Of a stretch of 64,000 bases of DNA, positions 50,687 to 59,743 are shown piece after piece. This DNA comes from DASUPK01 sp963774305 (lineage in GTDB: Bacteria; Actinomycetota; Thermoleophilia; Solirubrobacterales; 70-9). A program made the position numbers and the translations under genes. Where the stretch lies: positions 1 through 64,000 of the forward strand of contig CAVZEM010000002.1 of the NCBI GenBank assembly GCA_963774305.1, given 5' to 3'. The first letter of the stretch is position 1. Each line of letters opens with the position of its first letter. The notes below the pieces were generated by a model. That model saw only the letters and a list, made by a program, of their open reading frames with translations. It did no database searches and was not told where the DNA came from.

Positions 50687-51391
50687 ATGCGAGCGCTCGC
50701 CATCGTGCACCAGTCGGACGCGGGACCGGGCGTCTTCGCCGACGAGATGCGCGAGCGTGGTGTGGAGCTGGACGAGTGGCTGCTGTCCGAGCGCGGAACC
50801 GGGCCCCGCCTCGAGCTCGCGGAATACGACGCCGTCCTGACCTTCGGTGGCGCGATGCACGCCGACCAGGAGGACCGACATCCCTGGCTGCGCTTCGAGA
50901 AGGACTTCCTCGCGGCGATGATCGACGACAGCATGCCGATCCTGGCGGTGTGCCTCGGCTGCCAGGTGCTGGCGGACGCGGCGGGCGGCTCCGCGCGGCG
51001 GGCGAGCGAGCCGGAGATCGGCTGGTGCGAGGTCGAGATCAACGAGGAGGGCGAACGGGATCCGGTAATCGGGGCGCTGGCGCCCCGCTTCACGGGCTTC
51101 CAGTGGCACAGCTATGAGGCGCTGCCGCCCGAGGGGGCTCCGATCCTGGCCCGCAGCCCGGTTTGCGCGCAGGCCTACCGGGTGGGGGAGGTGGCCTGGG
51201 GGATCCAGTTCCACGCGGAGGTGAGCGCCGCCGACGCCGAGAAGTGGATCGACGAGTACCGCTCCGACGAGGACGCCGTCCGGATGGGGGTGGACCCCGA
51301 AGCGCTGCGCTCGGAGACCCGAGAGAAGATCGGCGACTGGAACCGGCTGGGCCGCGAGCTCTGCGGCCGGTTTCTCGACACGCTCTCCTAG
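50687..51391 (+). CDS. Class I glutamine amidotransferase family protein
   Basis: 234 aa. Triad in place: Cys in PILAVCLGCQVLADAAGG, His in WGIQFHAEVSAADAEKW followed by Glu. The N-terminus MRALAIVHQSDAGPGVFADE and the FGGAMHADQEDRHPWL loop are typical of the stand-alone GMP-synthase-like/gamma-glutamyl hydrolase group. Next to a glutamine-synthetase-like enzyme, ALDH and SDR, hydrolysis of a gamma-glutamyl intermediate is plausible (inference). It is divergent from ridA with 35 bp between starts. Confidence 0.85.
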   Translation: MRALAIVHQSDAGPGVFADEMRERGVELDEWLLSERGTGPRLELAEYDAVLTFGGAMHADQEDRHPWLRFEKDFLAAMIDDSMPILAVCLGCQVLADAAGGSARRASEPEIGWCEVEINEEGERDPVIGALAPRFTGFQWHSYEALPPEGAPILARSPVCAQAYRVGEVAWGIQFHAEVSAADAEKWIDEYRSDEDAVRMGVDPEALRSETREKIGDWNRLGRELCGRFLDTLS

Positions 51392-51446
51392 ACGCCCGCA
51401 GGCTCAGGCGCGCTGGGTTCTGCGAGCCGCGTGCTCGCCGCCGTCG

Positions 51447-52190
51447 CTACTCCGGAGTGACGTAGGCGCCGGAGAGCCCGCCGTCGACCAGGAAGGTCGA
51501 GGCGGTCACGTAGGAGCTGTCATCGCTCGCCAGGAAGAGGGCGCCCTGCGCGATCTCCCGGGCCTCGGCGAAGCGGCCCATCGGCAGGTGGATCATCCGG
51601 CGGGCGGCCTTCTCGGGGTCCTTCGCGAACAGCTCCTGGAGCAGCGGGGTGTTGACCGGCCCGGGGCAGAGGGCGTTGACACGAACGCCGCGCTTGCCGA
51701 ACTCCACTCCCAGCTCGCGCGAGAGCGCGAGCACGCCGCCCTTCGAGGCCGTGTAGGAGATCTGCGAGGTGGCGGCCCCCATGACGGCGACGAAGGAGGC
51801 GGTGTTGATCACCGAGCCGCCGCCGGAGTCGATCAGATGGGGGATGCCGTGCTTGCAGCAGAGGAAGACCGACCTCAGGTTGACGTCCTGGACCCGTTGC
51901 CAGGCCTCGAGGGAAGTGTCCAGCACCGAGACGTCGTCATCGGGGCTGATGCCGGCGTTGTTGAAGAGGACGTCGATCCGGCCCATCTGATCGGCGGCCT
52001 TCGCATACAGCTCGCGGACCGAGTCCTCATCGGCGACGTCGGCCTGCAGCGCGAGCTCTCCCTCGGCGCCCTCGGCCAGGTCGACGCCGACGACCCGGGC
52101 GCCCTCGTCGCTGAACAGACGCGCCGTCTCAGCTCCGATCCCGCTCGCAGCTCCGGTGATCACACAGACCTTTCCCTCGAGGCGACCCAT
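51447..52190 (-). CDS. Short-chain dehydrogenase/reductase
   Basis: 247 aa, ATG 52190 (the open frame extends upstream, but that part is not protein-like and is antisense to nothing coding). Classical SDR: VCVITGAASGIGAETARLFS (cofactor), VLFNNAGISP, Ser in SVINTASFV and the catalytic SYTASKGGVLALS (Tyr, Lys). The Asp after the second strand (GVDLAEG) suggests NAD+ preference. It lies 2 bp after the ALDH stop on the same strand, so it is almost certainly in one operon with it. Confidence 0.92.
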   Translation of the reverse strand: MGRLEGKVCVITGAASGIGAETARLFSDEGARVVGVDLAEGAEGELALQADVADEDSVRELYAKAADQMGRIDVLFNNAGISPDDDVSVLDTSLEAWQRVQDVNLRSVFLCCKHGIPHLIDSGGGSVINTASFVAVMGAATSQISYTASKGGVLALSRELGVEFGKRGVRVNALCPGPVNTPLLQELFAKDPEKAARRMIHLPMGRFAEAREIAQGALFLASDDSSYVTASTFLVDGGLSGAYVTPE

Positions 52191-52192
52191 GG

Positions 52193-53605
52193 TCAAACGG
52201 GTCGCTCCTCGGCTTCGCCTGCGGAGCGCCCTCGCATCTCCGTGGCGTAGTAGACGTTCTTGACCTCGCTGTAGGCGTCGAGCGCGTCGGGCCCGAGCTC
52301 GCGGCCCACGCCGGACTGCTTGAAGCCGCCGAACGGCGTTGAGACGCGGACCGAGGTGTTCGAGTTGATCGAGACCACCCCGGTCTCCATCGCCCGGGCC
52401 ACGCGCAGCGCCTTGGCGCCGTCGCGGGTCCAGACCGATCCCGAGAGCCCGTAGATCGTGTCGTTGGCGATCCGGATCGCCTCGGTCTCGTCGTCGAAGG
52501 GGATCACGCACGCGACGGGGCCGAAGATCTCCTCGCGCGCCGGGCGGTCATCGTTCGAGACCGGCGCCAGCACCGTCGGCGGAAACCAGTAGCCGGGGCC
52601 GTCGGGTGCGGCCCCTCGGAAGGCGACCGGTGCGTCCCCATTGACGTAGGAGGAGACCGTCTCCAGCTGGTCGGCGGAGATCACCGGCCCCATCTGCGTC
52701 GACTCGTCGAGCGGGTCCCCGACCTTGATCGACGTCACGGCCGTCTCCAGCGCCGACATGAAGTCATCCATCGCAGAGCGCTCGACCAGGATCCGCGAGC
52801 GTGCGCAGCAGTCCTGGCCGGCGTTGCCGAAGACTGCGAGAGGGGCGGAGGAGGCGGCGGCATCGAGGTCGGAGTCGGCGAAGATCACGTTGGCGGACTT
52901 GCCGCCCAGCTCCAGCGTGACGCGCTTGATGGTGGCCGCGGCGCCCTCGGCGATCCGGCGGCCGACTTCGGTCGAGCCCGTGAAGGCGACCTTGGCGACG
53001 TCGGGGTGGTCGACCAGGCGCTGCCCGCAGACCGAGCCGGGCCCGGCGACGACGTTCAGCACTCCCTCAGGCACGCCGGCCGCAACGGCGATCCTCTCGA
53101 GCTCCAGCGAGGTCAGCGGCGTCAGCTCGGCGGGCTTCAGGACGATGGTGTTGCCGGCCGCCAGCGCGGGGGCGACCTTCCAGGAGGCGATCGTGAGTGG
53201 AAAGTTCCAGGGCGTGATCAGCCCGACCACGCCGAGCGGCTCCCGGAAGGTCATGTCGACGCCGCCCGAGACCGGGATGGTCTTGCCGGTGAGCCGCTCC
53301 GGGGCGCCCGCGTAGTAGCGGAAGGTCTCGACCACCATCCCCATCTCGCCCCGGGCGTCGGAGATCGGCTTGCCGGCGTTGCGCGCCTCGAGCTGGGCCA
53401 GTTCCTCGAGGTGCTCGGCGATGGTGTCGGTCAGCGTGTGGAGCAGCGCCGAGCGGTCGCCGGGGGCCATCGCGCGCCAGGCCGGGAAGGCCTTGCGGGC
53501 GCGCTCGATCGCGGCGTCCGTCTCCTCCACGCCCGCGCGCGGGATCTCCGCCATCACCTCCTCGGTGGCCGGCTCAATGACGCGGATCGCTTCCTTGCTC
53601 GCCAC
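52193..53605 (-). CDS. Aldehyde dehydrogenase
   Basis: 470 aa. Catalytic residues visible: VGLITPWNFPLTIASWKVAP (Asn), the Rossmann loop FTGSTEVGRRI, VTLELGGKSANVIF (Glu), GNAGQDCCARSRILV (Cys) and EEIFGPVACVIPF. Length and layout fit betaine-/aminobutyraldehyde-type dehydrogenases. Between a gamma-glutamylpolyamine-synthetase-like gene and an SDR, it may oxidise an amino- or gamma-glutamylamino-aldehyde to the acid (inference). It is divergent from the glutamine synthetase-like gene with 24 bp between starts. Confidence 0.92.
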   Translation of the reverse strand: MASKEAIRVIEPATEEVMAEIPRAGVEETDAAIERARKAFPAWRAMAPGDRSALLHTLTDTIAEHLEELAQLEARNAGKPISDARGEMGMVVETFRYYAGAPERLTGKTIPVSGGVDMTFREPLGVVGLITPWNFPLTIASWKVAPALAAGNTIVLKPAELTPLTSLELERIAVAAGVPEGVLNVVAGPGSVCGQRLVDHPDVAKVAFTGSTEVGRRIAEGAAATIKRVTLELGGKSANVIFADSDLDAAASSAPLAVFGNAGQDCCARSRILVERSAMDDFMSALETAVTSIKVGDPLDESTQMGPVISADQLETVSSYVNGDAPVAFRGAAPDGPGYWFPPTVLAPVSNDDRPAREEIFGPVACVIPFDDETEAIRIANDTIYGLSGSVWTRDGAKALRVARAMETGVVSINSNTSVRVSTPFGGFKQSGVGRELGPDALDAYSEVKNVYYATEMRGRSAGEAEERPV

Positions 53606-53629
53606 GTGCCGACGATATAGGGTCCGGGC

Positions 53630-55047
53630 GTGGCGTCAGGGGAGAAGAGCAAGGAAGCTGCCCCCAGGCCCGGTGGCCCCGGCGGCACCCGTGGCATGCT
53701 CACGCTCGATGAGCTGAAGCAAGGCGGGCGAGGAGCGGACGATCGACACGGTCGTCACCGCCTTCACCGACATGCAGGGGCGCCTCTTCGGCAAGCGGAT
53801 CGAGATCGAGTACTTCCTCGACGAGGTGGTCGGCCACGGCGTGGAGGGCTGCAACTACCTGCTCGCGCTCGACATGGACATGGAGCCGCTCCCCGGCTAC
53901 GAGATGGCGAACTGGGAGGACGGCTACGGCGACTTCGGGATCGTCCCGGACATGTCCACCCTGCGTCGAGATTCCCTGGCTCGACCGCACGGCCCTGGTC
54001 CTGGCGGACGTCGTCAACGAGGACGGCAGTCCGGTCGTCGCGTCTCCGCGGCAGATCCTGATCGCCCAGTACGAGCGCGCCCGCGAGATGGGCTTCACGC
54101 CGTACGCGGCCTCCGAGCTCGAGTTCTACCTCTACAAGGAGAGCTATGCCGAGGCCTGGGAGAAGGACTTCAAGAACCTCACCCCGACCATCCCATACAT
54201 CCTCGACTACCACATCCTCGCCACCACGATGGACGAGGCCTACCTGGGGCCGATCCGCCGCGGCATGCACGGGGCGGGCATCCCCGTCGAGTTCTCCAAG
54301 GGCGAGGCCTGGTACGGCCAGCACGAGGTCAACTTCCGCTACGCGGACGCGGTCACGGCGGCCGACCGGCACACGATCTACAAGAACGGCGTCAAGGAGA
54401 TCGCGTTCCTCAACGACATCTCGGCGAGCTTCATGGCGAAGCCGTCGGAGAAGGACATCGGCAGCTCCTGCCACGTCCATCAGAGCCTCGTGGACGATGA
54501 CGGCAAGAGCGTCTTCGTCGACGGCGACGGAAACGAGACCGACGCCTTCATGCACTTCATCGGCGGCATGCGGAACCACATCCGCGAGCTGGCGCTCTTC
54601 GTGGCGCCTGCGATCAACTCCTACAAGCGCTACGCAGCGGAGAGCTGGGCCCCCACCTCCGTCTCCTGGGGACGCGACAACCGCACCTGCGGCTTCCGGG
54701 TGGTCGGCCACGGCCAGTCGCGGCGGGTGGAGTGCCGGATCCCCGGCGCAGACGCCAATCCCTACCTGGCGATGGCCGCGCTGCTCGCCGCCGGCCTGGA
54801 CGGAATCGAGAAGGGGACGGATCCGGGCCCTGAGCTGAAGGGCAACGCATACGAGGCCGGCGAGGCGGAGGCGTTCCCCTCGTCCCTCCGCGAGGCGGTC
54901 GCCCAATGGGAGAAGTCGGACTTCGCGAAGAAGGCGTTCGGCGACGCCGTCCACAAGCACTACCTCAACTACGGCCGGCTCGAGCAGGGCCTGTTCGACA
55001 AGGTCGTGACGGACTACGAGCGCCGCCGCATGTTCGAGCGGGGCTAG
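53630..55047 (+). CDS. Glutamine synthetase family enzyme (gamma-glutamylamine synthetase-like), two frameshifts
   Basis: 471 aa after removing two extra bases near 53723 and 53969. The repaired N-terminus MLTLDELKQ...TIDTVVTAFTDMQGRLFGKR leads into EGCNYLLALDMDMEPLPGYE and, after the second shift, IPWLDRTALVLADVVNEDGS. ATP and metal sites: ASELEFYLYKESY, HEVNFRYADAVTAADRHTIY, GSSCHVHQSL, then NSYKRYAAESWAPTSVSWGR and VECRIPGADANPYLAMAAL. It lacks the adenylylation-loop context of housekeeping GS and matches the GlnA3/PuuA-like subgroup that glutamylates amines. The start could be GTG 53630 or ATG 53696. Confidence 0.82.
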
Positions 55048-55104
55048 ATTCGGCGGCGGCGTTTGTGGCCGCCGTTGGCCGGGGCTCCCTAACCTGAAGG
55101 CGAA

Positions 55105-56556
55105 ATGGAGCCGCGCACCCCGCTCCTGCTGCGCCAGCCGCCTCGCTCGCGAAGCCTCGGACTCTCCGTGGCGGCCGCGTCGGTCGCGCTCTGTACCGCG
55201 GCGATCTACCCGCTGAAGGCCGTCGCGCCCGCGGTCTCCCTGGGCGTCGTCTATCTGCTCGCGGTGGTCGGGGTCTCGATCTTCTTCGGCCTGCGCCTTG
55301 GATTGATCACGGCGGTCGCGAGCGCCGCCGCCTTCAACTTCTTCCACCTACCCCCGGTCGGCCGGTTCACGATCGCCGACTCGCGGAACTGGGTGGCGCT
55401 GGTGGCCTTCTTCGTCGCCGCGGCGATCGCGAGCACGCTGGCCGAACTGGCGCGCAGCCGGGCCCAGGAGGCCGATGCCCGGCGCCGGGAGGCCGACTTG
55501 GTGGCGGAGCTCGCCAGGGTGCTGCTCGGGGGCCCCGACCTCCGGGCCGCGTTGCCATCGGCGGCTGAGCGGATCTCGCGTGCTCTCGAACTGCCGTCGG
55601 CCGCCATCCACCGTGGCGACGTGGAGCCCAGACCCGGGAATCTCGCCCTTGCACTGACCCACGACGGGCGAAGGCTGGGGACGCTGATCGTCCCCGAGGG
55701 AATCGACCCCGAGAACCTTGATCGTCTGCGCGAACGGTTGGTGCCCGGCCTCGACGCTCTCCTGGCGGCCGCGCTCGAACGCGAGGAGATGCTCAAGTCG
55801 ACGGTGGAGGCGGAGGCACTGCGCCGAAGCGACGAGATGAAGACGGCCCTGCTGCGGACGGTGTCCCACGACCTGCGCACCCCGATCACCGCCATTCGCG
55901 CCGCGGCGGATGCCCTCGGCTCGCCGGCGATCGACGAGAGCGAGCGTGTCGAGCTCAGGGAGGCGATCGCGGGCGACGCCGATCGCCTCGGCGGATTGGT
56001 CGACAACCTGCTCGACCTCTCGCGCCTGCGGACGGGGACGGCGGAGCCCTCGCGCGACTGGTGCTCGCTCGAGGAGGTGATCGAGGCCGCCCTCGACGAC
56101 GTCGCGGTCGGCCGGGCCCGCTTCCAGCTCTCGATCGATCCGATGCTGCCGTTCATCCGCGCTGATTCCGCGCAGCTCGAACGGGCTTTCGCCAACCTGC
56201 TCTCGAACGCGATCCGCTATGGCGGCGACCAGCCGGTTTCCGTGCGCGCTCGGGAGATCTCGGGCCGGGTGGTGGTGCGCGTGGTCGACCGGGGCCCGGG
56301 CATCGCTGAGCGCGAGCTGAAGAACATCTTCGAGCCGTTCTTCCGGGGCGCGCAGGGCGCCACCCAGGCGGGGGCGGGGCTCGGCTTGGCGATCGTCAAG
56401 GGCTTCGTCGAAGCGAACGGGGGCGCGGTCTGGGCGGAGTCGCTGCCCGGGCAGGGGACCACCTTCGTGGTGGAGTTCCCACTCGGCGAAGCGACCGGCG
56501 AGACGCCTGCGGTGGAGCCGCCGGCCATCGACCAGCCGGCGCCGGTCGCGCGATGA
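55105..56556 (+). CDS. Sensor histidine kinase (KdpD C-terminal type)
   Basis: 483 aa. Four membrane helices of the DUF4118/KdpD type (VSLGVVYLLAVVGVSIFFGL; FNFFHLPPVGRFTIADSRNW is the family loop) are followed by a GAF-like region, the H-box LLRTVSHDLRTPITAIRAAA, the N-box FANLLSNAIRYGG and the G-boxes VVDRGPGIAERE and GAGLGLAIVKGF. It is KdpD without its N-terminal sensor and USP domains, which are encoded separately at 62953. It overlaps kdpE by 4 bp. It phosphorylates KdpE in response to potassium limitation or ionic stress (family knowledge). Confidence 0.88.
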   Translation: MEPRTPLLLRQPPRSRSLGLSVAAASVALCTAAIYPLKAVAPAVSLGVVYLLAVVGVSIFFGLRLGLITAVASAAAFNFFHLPPVGRFTIADSRNWVALVAFFVAAAIASTLAELARSRAQEADARRREADLVAELARVLLGGPDLRAALPSAAERISRALELPSAAIHRGDVEPRPGNLALALTHDGRRLGTLIVPEGIDPENLDRLRERLVPGLDALLAAALEREEMLKSTVEAEALRRSDEMKTALLRTVSHDLRTPITAIRAAADALGSPAIDESERVELREAIAGDADRLGGLVDNLLDLSRLRTGTAEPSRDWCSLEEVIEAALDDVAVGRARFQLSIDPMLPFIRADSAQLERAFANLLSNAIRYGGDQPVSVRAREISGRVVVRVVDRGPGIAERELKNIFEPFFRGAQGATQAGAGLGLAIVKGFVEANGGAVWAESLPGQGTTFVVEFPLGEATGETPAVEPPAIDQPAPVAR

Positions 56557-57228
56557 GCCAGCGGATCCTCGTCTGCGACGACGAGATGCAGATCCGCCGG
56601 GCACTCCGGGTGGTGCTCAAGGACGCGGGCTTCGAGGTGGTGGAGACGGCGGATGCCGCCGAGGCCCTCGACGCCGCCTCGGTGAAGCCGCCGGACGCTG
56701 CGATCATCGACCTGCTTCTGCCGGATGGCGACGGGATCGAGGTCACCCGAAGCATTCGCTCGTGGAGCGAGATGCCGATCCTCGTCCTCTCGGCGGTGGG
56801 GGAGGAGGAGCAGAAGGTGCGCGCGCTCGAAGCCGGCGCGGACGACTACGTCACCAAGCCGTTCGGCCCCCGGGAGCTGGTCGCGAGGCTGAACGCGGCG
56901 CTACGCCGAGTCGGCGGAGGCCCGGACGAGCCGGCGATCGCAGTCGATGGGCTGCTGATCGACCTCGCGGCCCACACGGTGACGCCGCAACGACGAGGAG
57001 ATACACCTGACACCGATCGAATTCAGGCTGCTCACGGCTCTGGCGCGCAATCGCGGACGACTGATGACGCACCGCGCCCTGCTCAAGGAGGTCTGGGGGC
57101 CCGAGTGGGAAGAGGACACACAGACTCTGCGAACACACATCGCGAACCTGAGGCGGAAGATCGAGCCACCCGACGGGCCGCGCTACATCCACACGGACCC
57201 CGGCGTCGGCTACCGATTCGCGGCCTAG
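56553..57228 (+). CDS. kdpE: Response regulator KdpE, one frameshift
   Basis: 224 aa after removing one base near 56985. Receiver domain: ILVCDDEMQIRRALRVVLKD, phospho-Asp in AAIIDLLLPDGDGIEV, VLSAVGEEEQKVRALEAGAD, DYVTKPFGPRELVARL (Lys). Past the shift, the other frame gives the OmpR winged helix: IHLTPIEFRLLTALARNRGR, LMTHRALLKEVWGPEWEEDT, LRTHIANLRRKIEP, YIHTDPGVGYRFAA, which is very close to KdpE proteins. Without the shift repaired, the DNA-binding domain would be lost. Its start overlaps the kinase stop. Confidence 0.85.
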
Positions 57229-57247
57229 CCGCCACCGCTCACACAGG

Positions 57248-57300
57248 CTTCACACGATCTTTGCGTCCGCGTGTGGCGATCTTCGCGTCTTCGTCACACG
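57248..57300 (+). promoter_or_regulatory. Candidate KdpE-type operator region
   Basis: CTTCACACGATCTTTGCG at 57248-57265 shares CTT-S-AC-N3-ATCTT with the element at 57735. A second CGATCTTCGCGTC follows 22 bp on, and the reversed GTCACACG closes the block. It lies between kdpE and the first small kdp-associated gene. Tandem half-sites like these are the usual target form of OmpR-family regulators. Confidence 0.45.
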
Positions 57301-57322
57301 CGCGCGCCGACACTCCAGGCAG

Positions 57323-57730
57323 ATGAGATCCGGGCAGCTCAACCGCTCCGCCGGTGTGGTCCGAGTCCGAACCTGGCTCCACCGTCACAAGCTCGATCTG
57401 GAGCTTGCCGGTGGAGCAGACCCGAATCTCGACCCGATGTACAGGCAGCGAGCGCTCGAGCTGCTCGATCCTGAATCTCGTCGCCGCCTCGCGTTCTCGC
57501 TGGAAGAGCTCTCACCGCAGCCCTCGTCGGAGTTCGACCTCCTGTTGGAGCGATTGAGGGCGCCGGCGCCGGTCAGGCCCCAGGGCGTGGCGAAGGCACG
57601 CCTATTGATCACCGATGGGACCGGCCCACTCTGGGGAGCGGGGGGCGAGGCGGAGCTCTCGGTCGCGGCGGTGGACGCGCTGGACGGTCTCGACCACGGG
57701 CCGTCGCTCCACGGCTTTGATCTCCTCTGA
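57323..57730 (+). CDS. Kdp-locus hypothetical protein, paralogue 1
   Basis: 135 aa, soluble, ATG 57323. Pattern: LDLELAGGADPNLDPMYRQR, ALELLDPESRRRLAFSLEEL, FDLLLERLRAPAPVRPQGVA, KARLLITDGTGPLW. The same order (LDRALARGVDPSASRALARR, then RRRLAAGLGRLL, LLLRLEALLLSETPVHAKGM and LELLLTDGVGCAY) is seen in the protein at 62457-62951, so the two are paralogues. I know no function. One sits before and one after the Kdp transporter genes, which suggests a link to the Kdp complex or its sensor. Confidence 0.6.
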   Translation: MRSGQLNRSAGVVRVRTWLHRHKLDLELAGGADPNLDPMYRQRALELLDPESRRRLAFSLEELSPQPSSEFDLLLERLRAPAPVRPQGVAKARLLITDGTGPLWGAGGEAELSVAAVDALDGLDHGPSLHGFDLL

Positions 57731-57734
57731 GCGC

Positions 57735-57754
57735 CTTGACGAAATCTTGATGCG
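57735..57754 (+). promoter_or_regulatory. Candidate KdpE half-sites before kdpF
   Basis: CTTGACGAAATCTTGATGCG contains CTTGACG and CTTGATG 11 bp apart (one helical turn) and matches the CTTSAC-N3-ATCTT element at 57248. A third CTTGACG is at about 57779. The element lies 55 bp before the first tiny Kdp peptide gene and may be the operator of the transporter unit. Confidence 0.5.
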
Positions 57755-57808
57755 AGAGCGCCAAAGCCCCACGCGCCCTTGACGGCGCCGCCGGCGATCC
57801 TGCCGCCC

Positions 57809-57889
57809 ATGGATCTGATCTCCATCGGGATCGCGCTGGTGGTCTTCGCCGCGCTCTACTTCCTGATCGACGGACTGGACCGCGTATGA
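57809..57889 (+). CDS. Tiny membrane peptide upstream of kdpF, 26 aa
   Basis: ATG 57809; encodes MDLISIGIALVVFAALYFLI followed by DGLDRV. It is one membrane helix with a charged tail, and its stop overlaps the kdpF start (ATGA), so the two are coupled. The size and place suggest a second KdpF-like stabiliser of the KdpABC complex, but it lacks KdpF's usual YALLR ending. Confidence 0.6.
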   Translation: MDLISIGIALVVFAALYFLIDGLDRV

Positions 57890-57975
57890 GCTTCGCCGAG
57901 GGGACGATGCTGATCGTCTCGATCGCGCTGTTCTTCTACCTGCTCTACGCGCTCCTTCGCGGCGAGAACCTGTGA
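57886..57975 (+). CDS. kdpF: KdpF, small subunit of the K+-transporting ATPase
   Basis: 29 aa, ATG 57886. One transmembrane helix followed by the family ending: MLIVSIALFFYLLYALLRGE, NL. KdpF stabilises the KdpABC complex in the membrane. Its stop overlaps the kdpA GTG start (GTGA). Confidence 0.82.
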   Translation: MSFAEGTMLIVSIALFFYLLYALLRGENL

Positions 57976-59739
57976 CCGTCAACGGCTGGCTGCAGCTGGC
58001 GATCTACGTCGCCGTGCTCACCGCGCTGGTGCCGCTGCTCGGCGGCTACATGGCGCGCGTCTATCAGGGCGAGCGTCTGCTGCTCGAGCGGCCGCTCGGC
58101 TGGCTCGAGCGGCTGATCTACAGGGTGCTCGGCCCCTCGGCCCGCACCGAGCAGGACTGGAAGGCCTACGGCAAGACGACGGTCGTCTTCAGCCTCGTCT
58201 TCTTCGTCGTCCTGTACGTGATCCTGCGCACGCAGAGCATTCACCCCTTCAACCCGGAGGGGTTCCGCTCGGCGCCCTGGGACGTGACCTTCAACACCAC
58301 GTCCTCGTTCGTCACCAACACGAACTGGCAGTACTACGGCGGCGAGACGACGATGACGTACTTCTCGCAGATGGCCGGCCTGGCCGTCCAGAACTTCGTC
58401 TCGGCGGCGGTCGGCATGGCCGTGCTCGCGGCCGTGATCAGGGGCTTCGCCAGCCGCGGCGTCAAGGAGCTCGGCAACTTCTGGCGGGACGTCACCCGGA
58501 CGCTGCTCTACATCCTGCTTCCGCTGGCGGCGATCGGGACGCTGATCCTGGTCTCCCAGGGCGTGATCCAGAGCGCTCGGCGGCTACGTCACGATCCACG
58601 GCCTCGGCGGCCTCGACCAGACGCTCGCCATGGGGCCCGCCGCCTCGCAGATCGCGATCAAGCAGCTGGGCACCAACGGCGGCGGCTTCTTCAACGTCAA
58701 CAGCACGATGCCGTTCGAGAACCCGACGCAGTTCTCGAACTTCGTCGAGGCGATCTTCATCCTCCTGATTCCCGCCTCCGCGACGGCTCAGTACGGCCGC
58801 ATGGTCGGCAACCGCCGCCAGGGCTGGGCCCTCTACGCCACCATGCTGGTCTTCATGGTCGGCCTGTTCGGCGTCGCCTACGCCGCCGAGCAGCACGGCT
58901 CGCCGGCCCAGCACGTCGCCGGCGAGCACACCGCGGTGGCGGACGGCTCGACGGGCGGCAACCTCGAGGGCAAGGAGCAGCGCAACGGGATCACGGACAG
59001 CGCTCTCTGGGCCAACGTCACCACCGACGCCTCGAACGGCTCCGTCGATTCCGCCCATGACTCGTACACGGGGATCGGCGGACTCGTTCCCCTGACCAAC
59101 ATGATGACCGGGGAGGTGATCTTCGGCGGGGTCGGCTCGGGCTTGTACGGAATGCTCATGACCGTTCTGCTTGCGGTGTTCATAGCCGGCCTGATGGTGG
59201 GCAGAACGCCCGAGTACCTCGGGAAGAAGGTCGAGTCCCGCGAGGTGAAGCTGGTCCTGATCGGGCTGCTCTTCACCCCGATGGTGGCGCTGATCGCCAC
59301 CGGGATCGCGATCTCGAGCAAGTACGGCACGCCCTCGATCTACAACCCGGGGCCCCAGGGCTTCTCCGAGACGCTCTACGCCTACATCTCGCAGGCGAAC
59401 AACAACGGCTCCGCCTTCGCCGGCTACACCGGCTTCGTGCAGCCGAACGCCCCGGGCAACTTCGGCTCGTACGGGATCACCTTCGCCGACATCCTCGGTG
59501 GGCTCTCGATGCTCACGGCGCGCTTCGTCCCGCTGCTCTCGGCCCTGGCCATCGCCGGATCGCTCTCGGTCAAGCGCGTCGTCCCCGCCGGCCCCGGCAC
59601 CTTCCGGACCGACAACCCGACCTTCGTGATCCTGCTGCTCTCGGTGATCGTGATCGTCGCCGCCCTCACCTTCTTCCCCGCCGTCCTGCTCGGCCCGGTC
59701 GTCCAGGGCCTCACCAACCAGCTCGGCTTCCCCACCTAG
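57972..59739 (+). CDS. kdpA: K+-transporting ATPase subunit A, one frameshift
   Basis: 588 aa after removing one base at about 58575. First frame: LGGYMARVYQGERLLLERPL, then NTTSSFVTNTNWQYYGGETT (first selectivity-filter region), MTYFSQMAGLAVQNFVSAAV. Second frame: AIKQLGTNGGGFFNVNSTMP (second filter), MTGEVIFGGVGSGLYGML (third) and FAGYTGFVQPNAPGNFGSYG near the fourth. It is the K+-channel-like subunit that binds and passes K+. GTG 57972 overlaps kdpF. Both sides of the shift are well conserved, so an indel in the sequence is likely. Confidence 0.9.
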
Positions 59740-59743
59740 CCAC

